Assembly: GCA_028873155.1 (NCBI GenBank)
Contig: JAGWML010000191.1
Coordinates: 1 to 5,795, forward strand
Source of the DNA: Acidobacteriota bacterium
Lineage (GTDB): Bacteria; Acidobacteriota; Terriglobia; Terriglobales; Acidobacteriaceae
Direction: 5' to 3'
Length of the DNA: 5,795 nt
Position numbers and translations under genes: made by a program. The stretch's first letter is position 1, and every line of letters starts with the position of its first letter. Below the pieces are notes generated by a model, which was given only the letters and a program-made list of their open reading frames with translations, searched no databases and was not told the DNA's origin. Positions 1-5,795 of the stretch are shown piece by piece.

Positions 1-1
1 A

Positions 2-643
2 GAAGCCGAGATCGCCGGCGTCATGGCCCACGAGATCGCCCACGTCTGCGCGCATCACGCCGCCCGCGAGATGACCCGCATGAACTACGCCCAGATCGGC
101 TCCATCCCGCTCATCATGATGACCGGCTATAGCTGGACCGGCTACGGCATCTACGAGGCCACGCAGCTCGCCATCCCCATCGCCTTCCTGCAGTTCTCAC
201 GCGACTTTGAGGGGCAGGCCGACTACCTCGGCATCCAGTACATGTACCGGGCAGGCTACGACCCCCAGGCGCTGGTCGACTTTTTTGAGAAGGTGCAGGC
301 CCTCGAAAAACGCAAGCCCGGCATGGTCTCCCGAGCCTTTTCTGACCATCCTCAGACGCCCGACCGAATCCTGCACTCGCAGGAAGAGATCGCCCGCATC
401 CTGCCTGCCAAGGATGAGTACCTCGTCACCACTTCCGAGTTCGACGATGTGAAGGCCCGCCTCGCGCGCATTGAAAACAAGCGCCGCTTGCTCGACAACA
501 AGGGAGGCCCCAAGCCCTCGCTCCGCCGCGCCAGCACGGATACAACCAACGGCAGCAGCAGCGACCCCAACGCAAGCACCGACAGCAGCAACCCTTCATC
601 CACTGACCGGCCCACACTTCACCGCCGCGACGACCAGAACTAG
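2..643 (+). CDS. M48 family zinc metalloprotease, 5'-truncated by window edge
   Basis: This is the C-terminal 213 codons of a peptidase family M48 protein; the reading frame is open to the left edge, so the true start lies upstream. The visible part begins EAEIAGVMAHEIAHV, the usual run-up to the M48 zinc site. HEIAH (fragment residues 10-14) is the HExxH motif with two zinc histidines and the catalytic glutamate. EGQAD (residues 70-74), followed by YLGIQYMYRAGYDP, matches the family's ExxxD third-ligand helix. SDHPQTPDRI (about residues 114-123) is the conserved late HP...R motif. Two hydrophobic stretches lie between the zinc motifs (about residues 33-45 and 53-65). The last 40 or so residues are Ser/Thr/Asn/Asp-rich low complexity and not part of the fold. 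Family members are membrane-bound or periplasmic quality-control proteases (HtpX, BepA, Oma1 types); which subgroup this is cannot be told without the N-terminus. Confidence 0.93.
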   Translation, partial: EAEIAGVMAHEIAHVCAHHAAREMTRMNYAQIGSIPLIMMTGYSWTGYGIYEATQLAIPIAFLQFSRDFEGQADYLGIQYMYRAGYDPQALVDFFEKVQALEKRKPGMVSRAFSDHPQTPDRILHSQEEIARILPAKDEYLVTTSEFDDVKARLARIENKRRLLDNKGGPKPSLRRASTDTTNGSSSDPNASTDSSNPSSTDRPTLHRRDDQN

Positions 644-942
644 GCTCTGAATCGCGGTGTTCCGGTCCGCTCGCAATTCGGGCGCGCAGGGGCGCGTCTC
701 GCACCATCCGCGTTATCGCCCCAGCCCTTTGTGGTTCCGTCCATCCAACCCACAATTGACTGTACAGAGGCAACTTGCCAGCCCCGGCCGCTTCTTCCTC
801 CGTCCCCGCAAAACTCCATAAATTTCCGTCGAATCCCTGAAACTCCTTGAATCGGCAGGTAAAACAGCGTTATAAACAGGTGTACCGGCCTGCCTGCCGG
901 AATTCGCCAGTGGTCTTCCGCCACTCTGCACCTGGGGGAATC
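644..942. other. Intergenic gap between protease and HTH gene
   Basis: This 299-bp stretch has no convincing gene on either strand. The reading frame of the next gene is open upstream to a TTG at 847, but that extension overlaps the best promoter candidate and has no family-like sequence. The gap holds that promoter candidate (847-876) and two small inverted repeats: CCGGC/GCCGG around 885-900, and AGTGG/CCACT around 909-926. Both stems are only 5 bp. No stem followed by a T-run was seen, so no intrinsic terminator can be named for the protease gene. Confidence 0.6.
847..876 (+). promoter_or_regulatory. Candidate sigma70-type promoter for the HTH-peptidase-accBC genes
   Basis: TTGAAT (847-852) and TATAAA (871-876) are separated by 18 bp and match the sigma70 -35 and -10 consensus at 4/6 and 5/6 positions. 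The predicted start of transcription would be near 883, leaving a leader of about 60 nt before the ATG at 943. The surrounding DNA is locally AT-rich in an otherwise GC-rich window. This is a motif match only; no alternative of similar quality was seen in the gap. Confidence 0.45.
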
Positions 943-1212
943 ATGCGCAACTCCGCCGCTCGTTCCAACCTGCTGGTTCCCGAAATTCGCGAGGTCATGG
1001 ACATTCGCCAGGCCTCCGACTACCTCGGCATCTCGCCCGACACCCTCTACAAGTACGCCTCAGAAGGCTTCATCCCCGCCTTCAAACTCGGCAACCGCTG
1101 GCGCTTCAAGCGCTCCCGCCTCGATGAGTGGATGGACCGCCAGTCCGACCAGCACACCGCCGAAACTGAGCCCGACACCCACCAGAAAAAGCCCGTTCGC
1201 TCGGCCATCTAA
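943..1212 (+). CDS. Small helix-turn-helix DNA-binding protein (MerR/excisionase type)
   Basis: An 89-residue protein with a single winged HTH domain of the kind annotated as excisionase family or HTH_17. The domain spans about residues 19-67: MDIRQASDYLGISPDTLYKY is the HTH, and FIPAFKLGNRWRFKRSRLDEWM is the wing plus closing helix. The first 18 residues and the polar tail (about 68-89) look disordered. The frame extends upstream to a TTG at 847, but ATG 943 is preferred because GGGGGA lies just upstream (934-939, rather close to the start) and because the extension would cover the promoter candidate. A second in-frame ATG at 997 begins directly at the domain and cannot be excluded. It lies 56 bp before the peptidase gene in the same direction. 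By family it could be a local transcription regulator (BldC-like) or a phage-type recombination directionality factor. No integrase is nearby, so a regulator is more likely, with unknown targets. Confidence 0.85.
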   Translation: MRNSAARSNLLVPEIREVMDIRQASDYLGISPDTLYKYASEGFIPAFKLGNRWRFKRSRLDEWMDRQSDQHTAETEPDTHQKKPVRSAI

Positions 1213-1226
1213 ATCGCCCACTTCGC

Positions 1227-1244
1227 GTTGCATCCGTTGCATCC
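1227..1244 (+). repeat. 9-bp tandem duplication GTTGCATCC x2
   Basis: Two perfect copies of GTTGCATCC lie back to back in the 56-bp gap between the HTH and M24 peptidase genes. Each contains a TTGCAT that loosely resembles a -35 box. With the later GTGATACAA (1253-1261) it could form a weak promoter, but the spacing is poor. It may equally be a chance duplication. Confidence 0.5.
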
Positions 1245-1268
1245 GCCCTGCCGTGATACAACATTGCG

Positions 1269-2360
1269 GTGGACCATTTCCGCCGCATCGGCCAGCTTCG
1301 TCGCCGCATGACTCGGGCCGGTTTTCCCGGTCTGCTCGTCACTCATCTGCCCGACGTCCGCTACCTCTGCGGATTCACCGGCTCCAGCGCCGCCCTCGCC
1401 ATCACCCGTCGCGTCGCCCGCCTCTTCACGGACGGCCGTTACACTGCCCAGGCAGCTGAAGAGGTCTCCGCCGCCAGGGTCGAAATCGTCTCCAGCGCAC
1501 CCGCCGTCCATGCCGCCCAGTGGCTCGCCGCCCAATCCGGCGTCAGCCTCGCCGGCTTTGACCCCGCTCACACCACCGTCGCCGAACTCTCCCGCCTCCG
1601 AGCAGCCTTGCCCGCCAGTCTGCGGCGCGCCTTTTTGCAGGCGCTGCCGGTGCCCCTCGTCGAGCCCCTTCGCATGGTCAAAGACGAGGATGAGCTCACC
1701 CTCATCGTTGAAGCCGCTCTCCTTGGCTGCAGGCTCTTCGATCACATTCTCAGCTTCCTGCGTCCCGGCCTCGCCGAGTTCGAGGTCGCCGCCGAGCTCG
1801 AGCATCAGGCGCGCCTTCTCGGCGCAGAAGGCATGTCCTTTGAGACCATCGTCGCCTCTGGCCGCCGCTCCGCCCTGCCCCATGGCCGCGCCACCGCCGC
1901 CCGACTCCCGCGCAACGGCTTCCTGACCCTCGACTTCGGTATAATCCACAAGGGTTACTGCTCTGACATGACTCGAACCGTGCACCTGGGCAAGCCGTCC
2001 GCCCGTGAACGCAGCGCCTATCAGGCTGTACTCGACGCCCAGTTGGACGCCGTCGCCGCCGTCTCGGCCGGCGCCTCCTGCGGTCAGGTCGATGAGGCCG
2101 CGCGCAGCGTCCTTCGTCACGCCGGTCTGGCAGATGCCTTCACCCACTCCACCGGCCACGGGGTCGGCCTGGAGATTCACGAGCCCCCGCGCATCGGCGC
2201 CGGACAGACGACCCGCTTGCTTCCCGGCATGGTCGTCACCATCGAGCCTGGCATCTACCTGCCCGATGAATTCGGCATCCGCATCGAAGATATGGTGGCC
2301 GTCACCCGCAACGGAGGCCAGGTGCTTACCCCAGCGCCCAAAGCCCTCATCGAACTTTAG
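1269..2360 (+). CDS. M24 family metallopeptidase (Xaa-Pro aminopeptidase/dipeptidase type)
   Basis: A 363-residue cytoplasmic peptidase expected to cleave the bond before proline at peptide N-termini using two metal ions. An N-terminal creatinase-like domain (about residues 1-130; LLVTHLPDVRYLCGFTGSSAAL) precedes the pita-bread catalytic domain. All five metal ligands are visible: D222 in LDFG, D233 in SDMTRT, H297 in STGHGVG, E326 in IEPGIY and E340 in RIEDM. H293 and H304 match the two accessory active-site histidines, and the ligand spacing agrees with E. coli aminopeptidase P. The length is typical of the short, PepQ/YqhT-like members. The start is GTG at 1269. It has no clear Shine-Dalgarno, but the later ATG at 1308 would remove the conserved first helix and also lacks one. 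The stop is 42 bp before accB. Aminopeptidase versus dipeptidase specificity cannot be read from sequence alone, so no symbol is given. Confidence 0.93.
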   Translation: MDHFRRIGQLRRRMTRAGFPGLLVTHLPDVRYLCGFTGSSAALAITRRVARLFTDGRYTAQAAEEVSAARVEIVSSAPAVHAAQWLAAQSGVSLAGFDPAHTTVAELSRLRAALPASLRRAFLQALPVPLVEPLRMVKDEDELTLIVEAALLGCRLFDHILSFLRPGLAEFEVAAELEHQARLLGAEGMSFETIVASGRRSALPHGRATAARLPRNGFLTLDFGIIHKGYCSDMTRTVHLGKPSARERSAYQAVLDAQLDAVAAVSAGASCGQVDEAARSVLRHAGLADAFTHSTGHGVGLEIHEPPRIGAGQTTRLLPGMVVTIEPGIYLPDEFGIRIEDMVAVTRNGGQVLTPAPKALIEL

Positions 2361-2385
2361 TTGAACCGCATCGCTCACAGGACCC

Positions 2386-2392
2386 GGAGAGG
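2386..2392 (+). promoter_or_regulatory. Ribosome binding site setting the accB start
   Basis: GGAGAGG lies 10 nt before ATG 2403. It rules against the upstream in-frame TTG at 2361, which directly abuts the previous gene's stop and has no such site. Confidence 0.7.
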
Positions 2393-2402
2393 CAACGAAC
2401 GC

Positions 2403-2900
2403 ATGAAACCCCAGGACATGAAAGACCTCAAAGAGCTCATCGAATTCCTCAAGCACTACCAGGTGGCGGAGTTCGATCTCGACCGCGGCGACACCAAGAT
2501 CCGTCTCAAGTTCGAGCAGTCTGCCGCCTCCTCGGCCAGCCTTGCAGATCTAGCCCGCCTCGTCGCCGCCGCTCCAGCTCATCCCGCCCCGGCAGCACCG
2601 ATGCATCACTCCGCACCGGCAGATCCGGCACCCGTCGCTGCAGCCGAACCGGCAGAGGTCCTGCACACTGTCAAATCCCCCATCGTCGGCACGTATTACG
2701 GCTCGCCCTCGCCCGGCGCTTCGCCCTTCGTCTCTCCCGGCGACCGCGTCCAGAAGGGTCAGGTCATCTGCATCGTCGAAGCCATGAAGCTGATGAACGA
2801 GATTGAGGCCGACGCCTCCGGCGAGGTCGTCAAGTGCCTCGTCTCCAACGGCCAGCCCATCGAGTTCGGCCAGCCGCTCTTCACCATTCGGGAAGGCTAA
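2403..2900 (+). CDS. accB: Biotin carboxyl carrier protein of acetyl-CoA carboxylase
   Basis: A 165-residue carrier protein that holds biotin and shuttles the carboxyl group from biotin carboxylase to the carboxyltransferase, in the first committed step of fatty acid synthesis. The N-terminal region (1-38; MKPQDMKDLKELIEFLKHYQ then VAEFDLDRGDTKIRLKF) is the usual AccB oligomerisation segment. A flexible Ala/Pro/His linker covers about residues 54-84. The biotinyl domain (about 87-165) has the VEAMKLMNE motif with the biotinylated lysine at K129 and the second-half EIEADASGEV turn. TYYGSPSPGASPFVSPGD is the BCCP-type thumb region, which distinguishes it from carriers fused in other biotin enzymes. 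The length is close to E. coli AccB (156). It lies 42 bp after the peptidase and 56 bp before accC, so co-expression is very likely. Its stop is the first of five in-frame stops supplied by a 9-bp repeat. Confidence 0.97.
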   Translation: MKPQDMKDLKELIEFLKHYQVAEFDLDRGDTKIRLKFEQSAASSASLADLARLVAAAPAHPAPAAPMHHSAPADPAPVAAAEPAEVLHTVKSPIVGTYYGSPSPGASPFVSPGDRVQKGQVICIVEAMKLMNEIEADASGEVVKCLVSNGQPIEFGQPLFTIREG

Positions 2901-2940
2901 CTCCGCTAGCTCCGCTGACGCAGCTAACTCAGCTAACCCG
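2896..2940 (+). repeat. Five-unit 9-bp tandem repeat carrying serial stop codons
   Basis: Five 9-bp units fill this stretch: GCTAACTCC, GCTAGCTCC, GCTGACGCA, GCTAACTCA, GCTAACCCG. All begin GCT, with consensus about GCTAACTCC. Because the period is three codons, each unit keeps the accB frame and presents a stop there: TAA 2898, TAG 2907, TGA 2916, TAA 2925 and TAA 2934. The first is the real accB stop. The array ends 6 bp before the accC Shine-Dalgarno. Unit divergence shows it is not a very recent expansion. Confidence 0.8.
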
Positions 2941-2956
2941 TCCCTGAGGATGAAGC

Positions 2957-4303
<1,347 letters not shown>

Positions 4304-4318
4304 CGGCTGAGGAACCGG

Positions 4319-4362
4319 CGGGTGCCCCATTCAATGCGCGGCCTCATCGCGCATTGGGTGGG
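4319..4362 (+). repeat. REP-like stem-loop, copy 1
   Basis: CGGGTGC, shared with the other copies, precedes a 15-bp stem: CCCATTCAATGCGCG (4326-4340) pairs with CGCGCATTGGGTGGG (4348-4362) around a 7-nt loop. All 15 positions pair, with two T-G wobbles (4330-4358 and 4331-4357). Relative to copies 2 and 3 both arms are lengthened together. There is no T-run, so it is not a classical terminator, though it could protect the 3' end of the accBC transcript. Confidence 0.85.
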
Positions 4363-4383
4363 AAACCACGAACCCATCCCCGC

Positions 4384-4423
4384 CGGGTGCCCCATTCATG
4401 CGCGTCCTTTGCGCATGAGTGGG
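4384..4423 (+). repeat. REP-like stem-loop, copy 2
   Basis: CGGGTG (4384-4389) precedes a 13-bp stem: CCCATTCATGCGC (4391-4403) pairs with GCGCATGAGTGGG (4411-4423) around loop GTCCTTT. A single T-G wobble falls at 4395-4419, the same place as in copy 3. Same orientation as copies 1 and 3. Confidence 0.87.
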
Positions 4424-4457
4424 AATCAACTCACGCCCGCATTACGATGGACCCGTA

Positions 4458-4498
4458 CGGGTGCCCCATTCATGCGCGTCCTTTGCGCATGAGTGGGG
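4458..4498 (+). repeat. REP-like stem-loop, copy 3
   Basis: CGGGTG (4458-4463) precedes a 14-bp stem: CCCCATTCATGCGC (4464-4477) pairs with GCGCATGAGTGGGG (4485-4498) around loop GTCCTTT. The one wobble is T4469-G4493. This is the copy nearest the transposase start, 30 bp upstream. Confidence 0.88.
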
Positions 4499-4528
4499 AT
4501 TAACTGACTTCGGCATTACGATGGACCC

Positions 4529-5056
4529 ATGCCCAGCCGATTGAAACGGTACCAGAACGAAGGCAGTCACCACTTCCTCACCTTCAGCTGTTACCGCCGT
4601 CTGCCCTATCTCGACAACGACCACTCGCGAAAGGTCTTCCTTGACATCCTCGAAGTCGTCCGCCGGCGCCACCAGTTTTTTCTATTCGGTTACGTCCTCA
4701 TGCCCGAACATGTACACCTTCTGCTGAGCGAGCCAAAGGCGGAGCCTCTGCACAATACCCTGCGTGTGTTGAAGGGACAAACTTCACGGCAGCTCCGAGG
4801 CTCGCGGGACCGCTTTTGGCAGACGCGCGACGATGACTTCAAAGTCCTCACGCATCGAAAGTTTGTGGAGAAGCTGCGGTACATCCACCGCAATCCCGTC
4901 GCCCGGGGATTGGTCTCCAGGCCTGAGGATTGGCCGTGGTCAAGTTTCCGGCACTGGGCTACCGGCGAGGCTGGGCCGGTCGAGATCGAATCCCACTGGA
5001 CCTGGAACCGCCGCGAACATTCACAAACCCCACTCATCGCGATACCACCGCGATGA
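4529..5056 (+). CDS. REP-associated tyrosine transposase (RAYT, Y1/HUH family)
   Basis: A 175-residue single-strand DNA transposase related to the IS200/IS605 TnpA group. The N-terminus (YQNEGSHHFLTFSCYRRLPYL) matches the first strand of the Y1 fold. VLMPEHVHLLLSEP holds the HUH pair H61 and H63, which bind the divalent metal. Y118 in EKLRYIHRNPVARGLV is the likely nucleophile. RPEDWPWSSFRHW (131-143) is the characteristic RAYT tail motif. The gene is uninterrupted and full length, so the enzyme may be active. ATG 4529 is chosen because homologous sequence begins there; no good Shine-Dalgarno is visible (only GGA at 4523-4525). Base composition is lower in GC than accBC (about 53% versus 67% in sampled lines), consistent with acquisition. 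The last codons and TGA lie inside the inverted REP hairpin. Its natural substrates are probably the CGGGTG-hairpin repeats around it. Confidence 0.93.
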   Translation: MPSRLKRYQNEGSHHFLTFSCYRRLPYLDNDHSRKVFLDILEVVRRRHQFFLFGYVLMPEHVHLLLSEPKAEPLHNTLRVLKGQTSRQLRGSRDRFWQTRDDDFKVLTHRKFVEKLRYIHRNPVARGLVSRPEDWPWSSFRHWATGEAGPVEIESHWTWNRREHSQTPLIAIPPR

Positions 5057-5068
5057 ATGGGGCACCCG
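5028..5068 (-). repeat. REP-like stem-loop, copy 4, inverted
   Basis: Read on the minus strand this is CGGGTG followed by a 13-bp stem CCCCATTCATCGC (complement of 5050-5062) pairing with GCGATGAGTGGGG (complement of 5028-5040) around a 9-nt loop. The stem is one pair shorter than copy 3, with the change present in both arms. The single T-G wobble on this strand (complements of 5057 and 5033) sits where copies 2 and 3 have theirs. The transposase stop (5054-5056) is inside the stem. Confidence 0.87.
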
Positions 5069-5170
5069 CATTGGCATGCCCTTGCAATTCGGATTTGCGG
5101 CGAAGGCGATGCGAGTGCTACTAGCGTCCGCGAATTCAGTCATGAGGTACAATTCCGACCACCCCAAGGG

Positions 5171-5647
5171 TTAGTGTTCGGGGATCGGTGCTGCATTCGC
5201 TGACGATTGTCCTGTTGGGACCGCATTCATGATCTGCACCAGTTTCAGGCCCTCGGAGGTCTTCCGCCAAACCGTAGCAAACCTGAGAGCTACTGTTTGG
5301 CCGTGCAGACCTTTGTGAAACGTAAACGGAACATCGAAAAATGCGGTCACAAGGTCCCCAGAGTTCCGAGAAAAAATAGCCCCTACTGGACCGAAAGAAG
5401 CAGAATCCCACTGCGAAAAGTCTTGCTGAAGGAGCCGGCCTACTTGCTCTCGCGTTGTGCAGACCTCTCGAAGGTCAGAGCCCATAAGCAGGATGTCCTC
5501 GTCGGCGAGCGAACCAGTCAAGCCTGATACATCCTTGGATGCGTACAGATCAAGCATTTGGCGAATTCGTGCCCGCAAATCCCCCTCCGATGCGTGCAAA
5601 CTATCAACTGCAAATGCGAAAAGGACAATTAAGACCAGCTTCTTCAT
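5171..5647 (-). CDS. Small secreted NTF2/SnoaL-like (DUF4440-type) protein
   Basis: A 158-residue protein with a clear signal peptide: MKK, a hydrophobic core LVLIVLFAFAV, and a probable cleavage after SLHA (A19). The mature part looks like one cone-shaped NTF2/SnoaL domain (about 23-145). It has an opening helix (DLRARIRQMLDLYASKDVSGL), a DEDILLMGSD strand, a REQVGRLLQQDFSQW helix, then alternating strands ending VALRFATVWRKTSEGLKLVQIMNAV. This is the family pattern of DUF4440/SnoaL_3 proteins, which may be enzymes or ligand binders; no catalytic residue can be assigned. The tail after 145 is low complexity. Start: ATG with AGGAGG 10 nt upstream. It faces the transposase gene tail to tail across 114 bp with no visible terminator. 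GC (about 50%) is well below that of accBC, suggesting a different history. Family assignment is by pattern, so moderately sure; exact function is unknown. Confidence 0.75.
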   Translation of the reverse strand: MKKLVLIVLFAFAVDSLHASEGDLRARIRQMLDLYASKDVSGLTGSLADEDILLMGSDLREVCTTREQVGRLLQQDFSQWDSASFGPVGAIFSRNSGDLVTAFFDVPFTFHKGLHGQTVALRFATVWRKTSEGLKLVQIMNAVPTGQSSANAAPIPEH

Positions 5648-5657
5648 TCTTGAATCG

Positions 5658-5663
5658 CCTCCT
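5658..5663 (-). promoter_or_regulatory. Ribosome binding site of the NTF2-like gene
   Basis: On the minus strand this is a perfect AGGAGG, 10 nt before the ATG at 5647. It supports both the gene and the chosen start. Confidence 0.7.
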
Positions 5664-5699
5664 ATGGAGTAGTAGTACAGATCTACCTACGCGGCCCTC

Positions 5700-5736
5700 T
5701 GATCGTAAGTTCCCAGTCCCGTTCGAGATGATCGTA
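5700..5736. repeat. 8-bp direct repeat TGATCGTA upstream of the NTF2-like gene
   Basis: TGATCGTA occurs at 5700-5707 and again at 5729-5736, start to start 29 bp, in the region that should hold the promoter of the minus-strand gene. Two sites about three helical turns apart could be an operator pair, but a pair of 8-mers is weak evidence. No good -35/-10 pair was recognised here. Confidence 0.3.
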
Positions 5737-5775
5737 CTAGTTGTTTCTCTTGCTTCTCCTCCATCCCACTGTCGC

Positions 5776-5795
5776 CGGGTGCCCCATTCATGCGC
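5776..5795 (+). repeat. REP-like element, copy 5, cut by window edge
   Basis: CGGGTGCCCCATTCATGCGC is identical to the first 20 bases of copies 2 and 3, in the direct orientation. Only the 5' motif and left arm are visible. Together with copy 4 it brackets the NTF2-like gene with outward-pointing REPs. Confidence 0.82.

Larger units (their letters stand above)
4384..4528 (+). repeat. 71-bp tandem duplication of REP plus RAYT leader
   Basis: Segment 4384-4454 is repeated at 4458-4528 with the same length and, by eye, six substitutions. The two are separated by only 3 bp. Each contains a whole REP hairpin followed by a leader ending GCATTACGATGGACCC (4439-4454 and 4513-4528). The second copy ends on the base before the transposase ATG; the first ends at a GTA instead. 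The duplicated block therefore includes whatever initiation signal the transposase gene uses. Confidence 0.85.
4458..5069 (+). mobile_element. RAYT gene bracketed by inverted REP elements
   Basis: A direct-orientation REP (4458-4498) lies upstream and an inverted REP (5028-5068) lies at the 3' end of an intact RAYT gene, giving the typical REP-RAYT-inverted REP layout. Two extra direct REPs lie further upstream. From family knowledge, RAYTs process REP/BIME single strands and are usually single-copy domesticated transposases rather than selfish IS elements. No target-site duplication was found, so the outer limits are a judgement. Confidence 0.65.

Noticed and set aside
756..761. TTGACT as a -35 box upstream of the HTH gene
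   Set aside because: Nothing like a -10 box lies 16-19 bp downstream, where the sequence is GC-rich; the 847-876 pair is much better.
640..931. Minus-strand frames in the gap after the protease gene
   Set aside because: No ribosome binding site, no domain and odd Gly/Arg/Trp-rich composition; likely chance.
1209..2456. 415-codon open frame on the minus strand opposite the M24 gene
   Set aside because: It mirrors a convincing peptidase with all catalytic residues. The antisense translation is low-complexity Gly/Ala/Glu/Asp, typical of a GC-rich shadow frame.
4319..4498. Three evenly spaced repeats resembling a short CRISPR array
   Set aside because: The units are 65-74 bp apart, form long perfect hairpins, and the segments between them are themselves related (a tandem duplication). 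No cas gene is present, and a RAYT explains them better.
5157..5173. Possible terminator between the convergent RAYT and NTF2-like genes
   Set aside because: The only inverted repeat is about 4 bp (ACCC/GGGT) with no T-run on either strand.
5207..5527. 106-codon plus-strand frame over the NTF2-like gene
   Set aside because: The minus-strand gene has a signal peptide, a family-like fold pattern and AGGAGG; the plus frame has none of these.

Overview
The window is GC-rich and bacterial. It carries a housekeeping block on its left side and a repeat-rich, more AT-rich accessory block on its right. Protein style, codon use and the many copies of an intergenic stem-loop starting CGGGTGCCCCATTCATGCGC suggest an Acidobacteriota soil bacterium of the Terriglobia type. 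That placement is a judgement from memory of such genomes; nothing here proves it.

Left block (1-4303), all on the + strand. It opens inside the 3' part of an M48 zinc metalloprotease gene. A 299-bp gap follows, with a plausible sigma70-type promoter near its end. Next come a small MerR/excisionase-type helix-turn-helix protein, an M24 metallopeptidase (Xaa-Pro aminopeptidase/dipeptidase type) with all five metal ligands, accB (biotin carboxyl carrier protein) and accC (biotin carboxylase). From the HTH gene onward the gaps are about 42-56 bp, so these four genes could share one transcript. accB and accC supply the biotin carboxylation half of acetyl-CoA carboxylase, the first step of fatty acid synthesis. 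The carboxyltransferase genes are not in the window. The accB-accC gap is built from five 9-bp units, each placing a stop codon in the accB frame.

Right block (4304-5795). Three direct copies of a REP-like stem-loop begin 16 bp after the accC stop. The second and third copies belong to a 71-bp tandem duplication that ends exactly at the start codon of an intact REP-associated tyrosine transposase (RAYT, Y1/HUH family). An inverted copy of the stem-loop covers the 3' end and stop codon of the RAYT gene. Beyond it, on the - strand, lies a small secreted NTF2/SnoaL-like protein gene of lower GC. A further REP copy is cut by the window's right edge. The RAYT with its REPs is the most notable element: a single-strand transposase beside its likely substrates, with paired changes in the hairpin arms that preserve base pairing.
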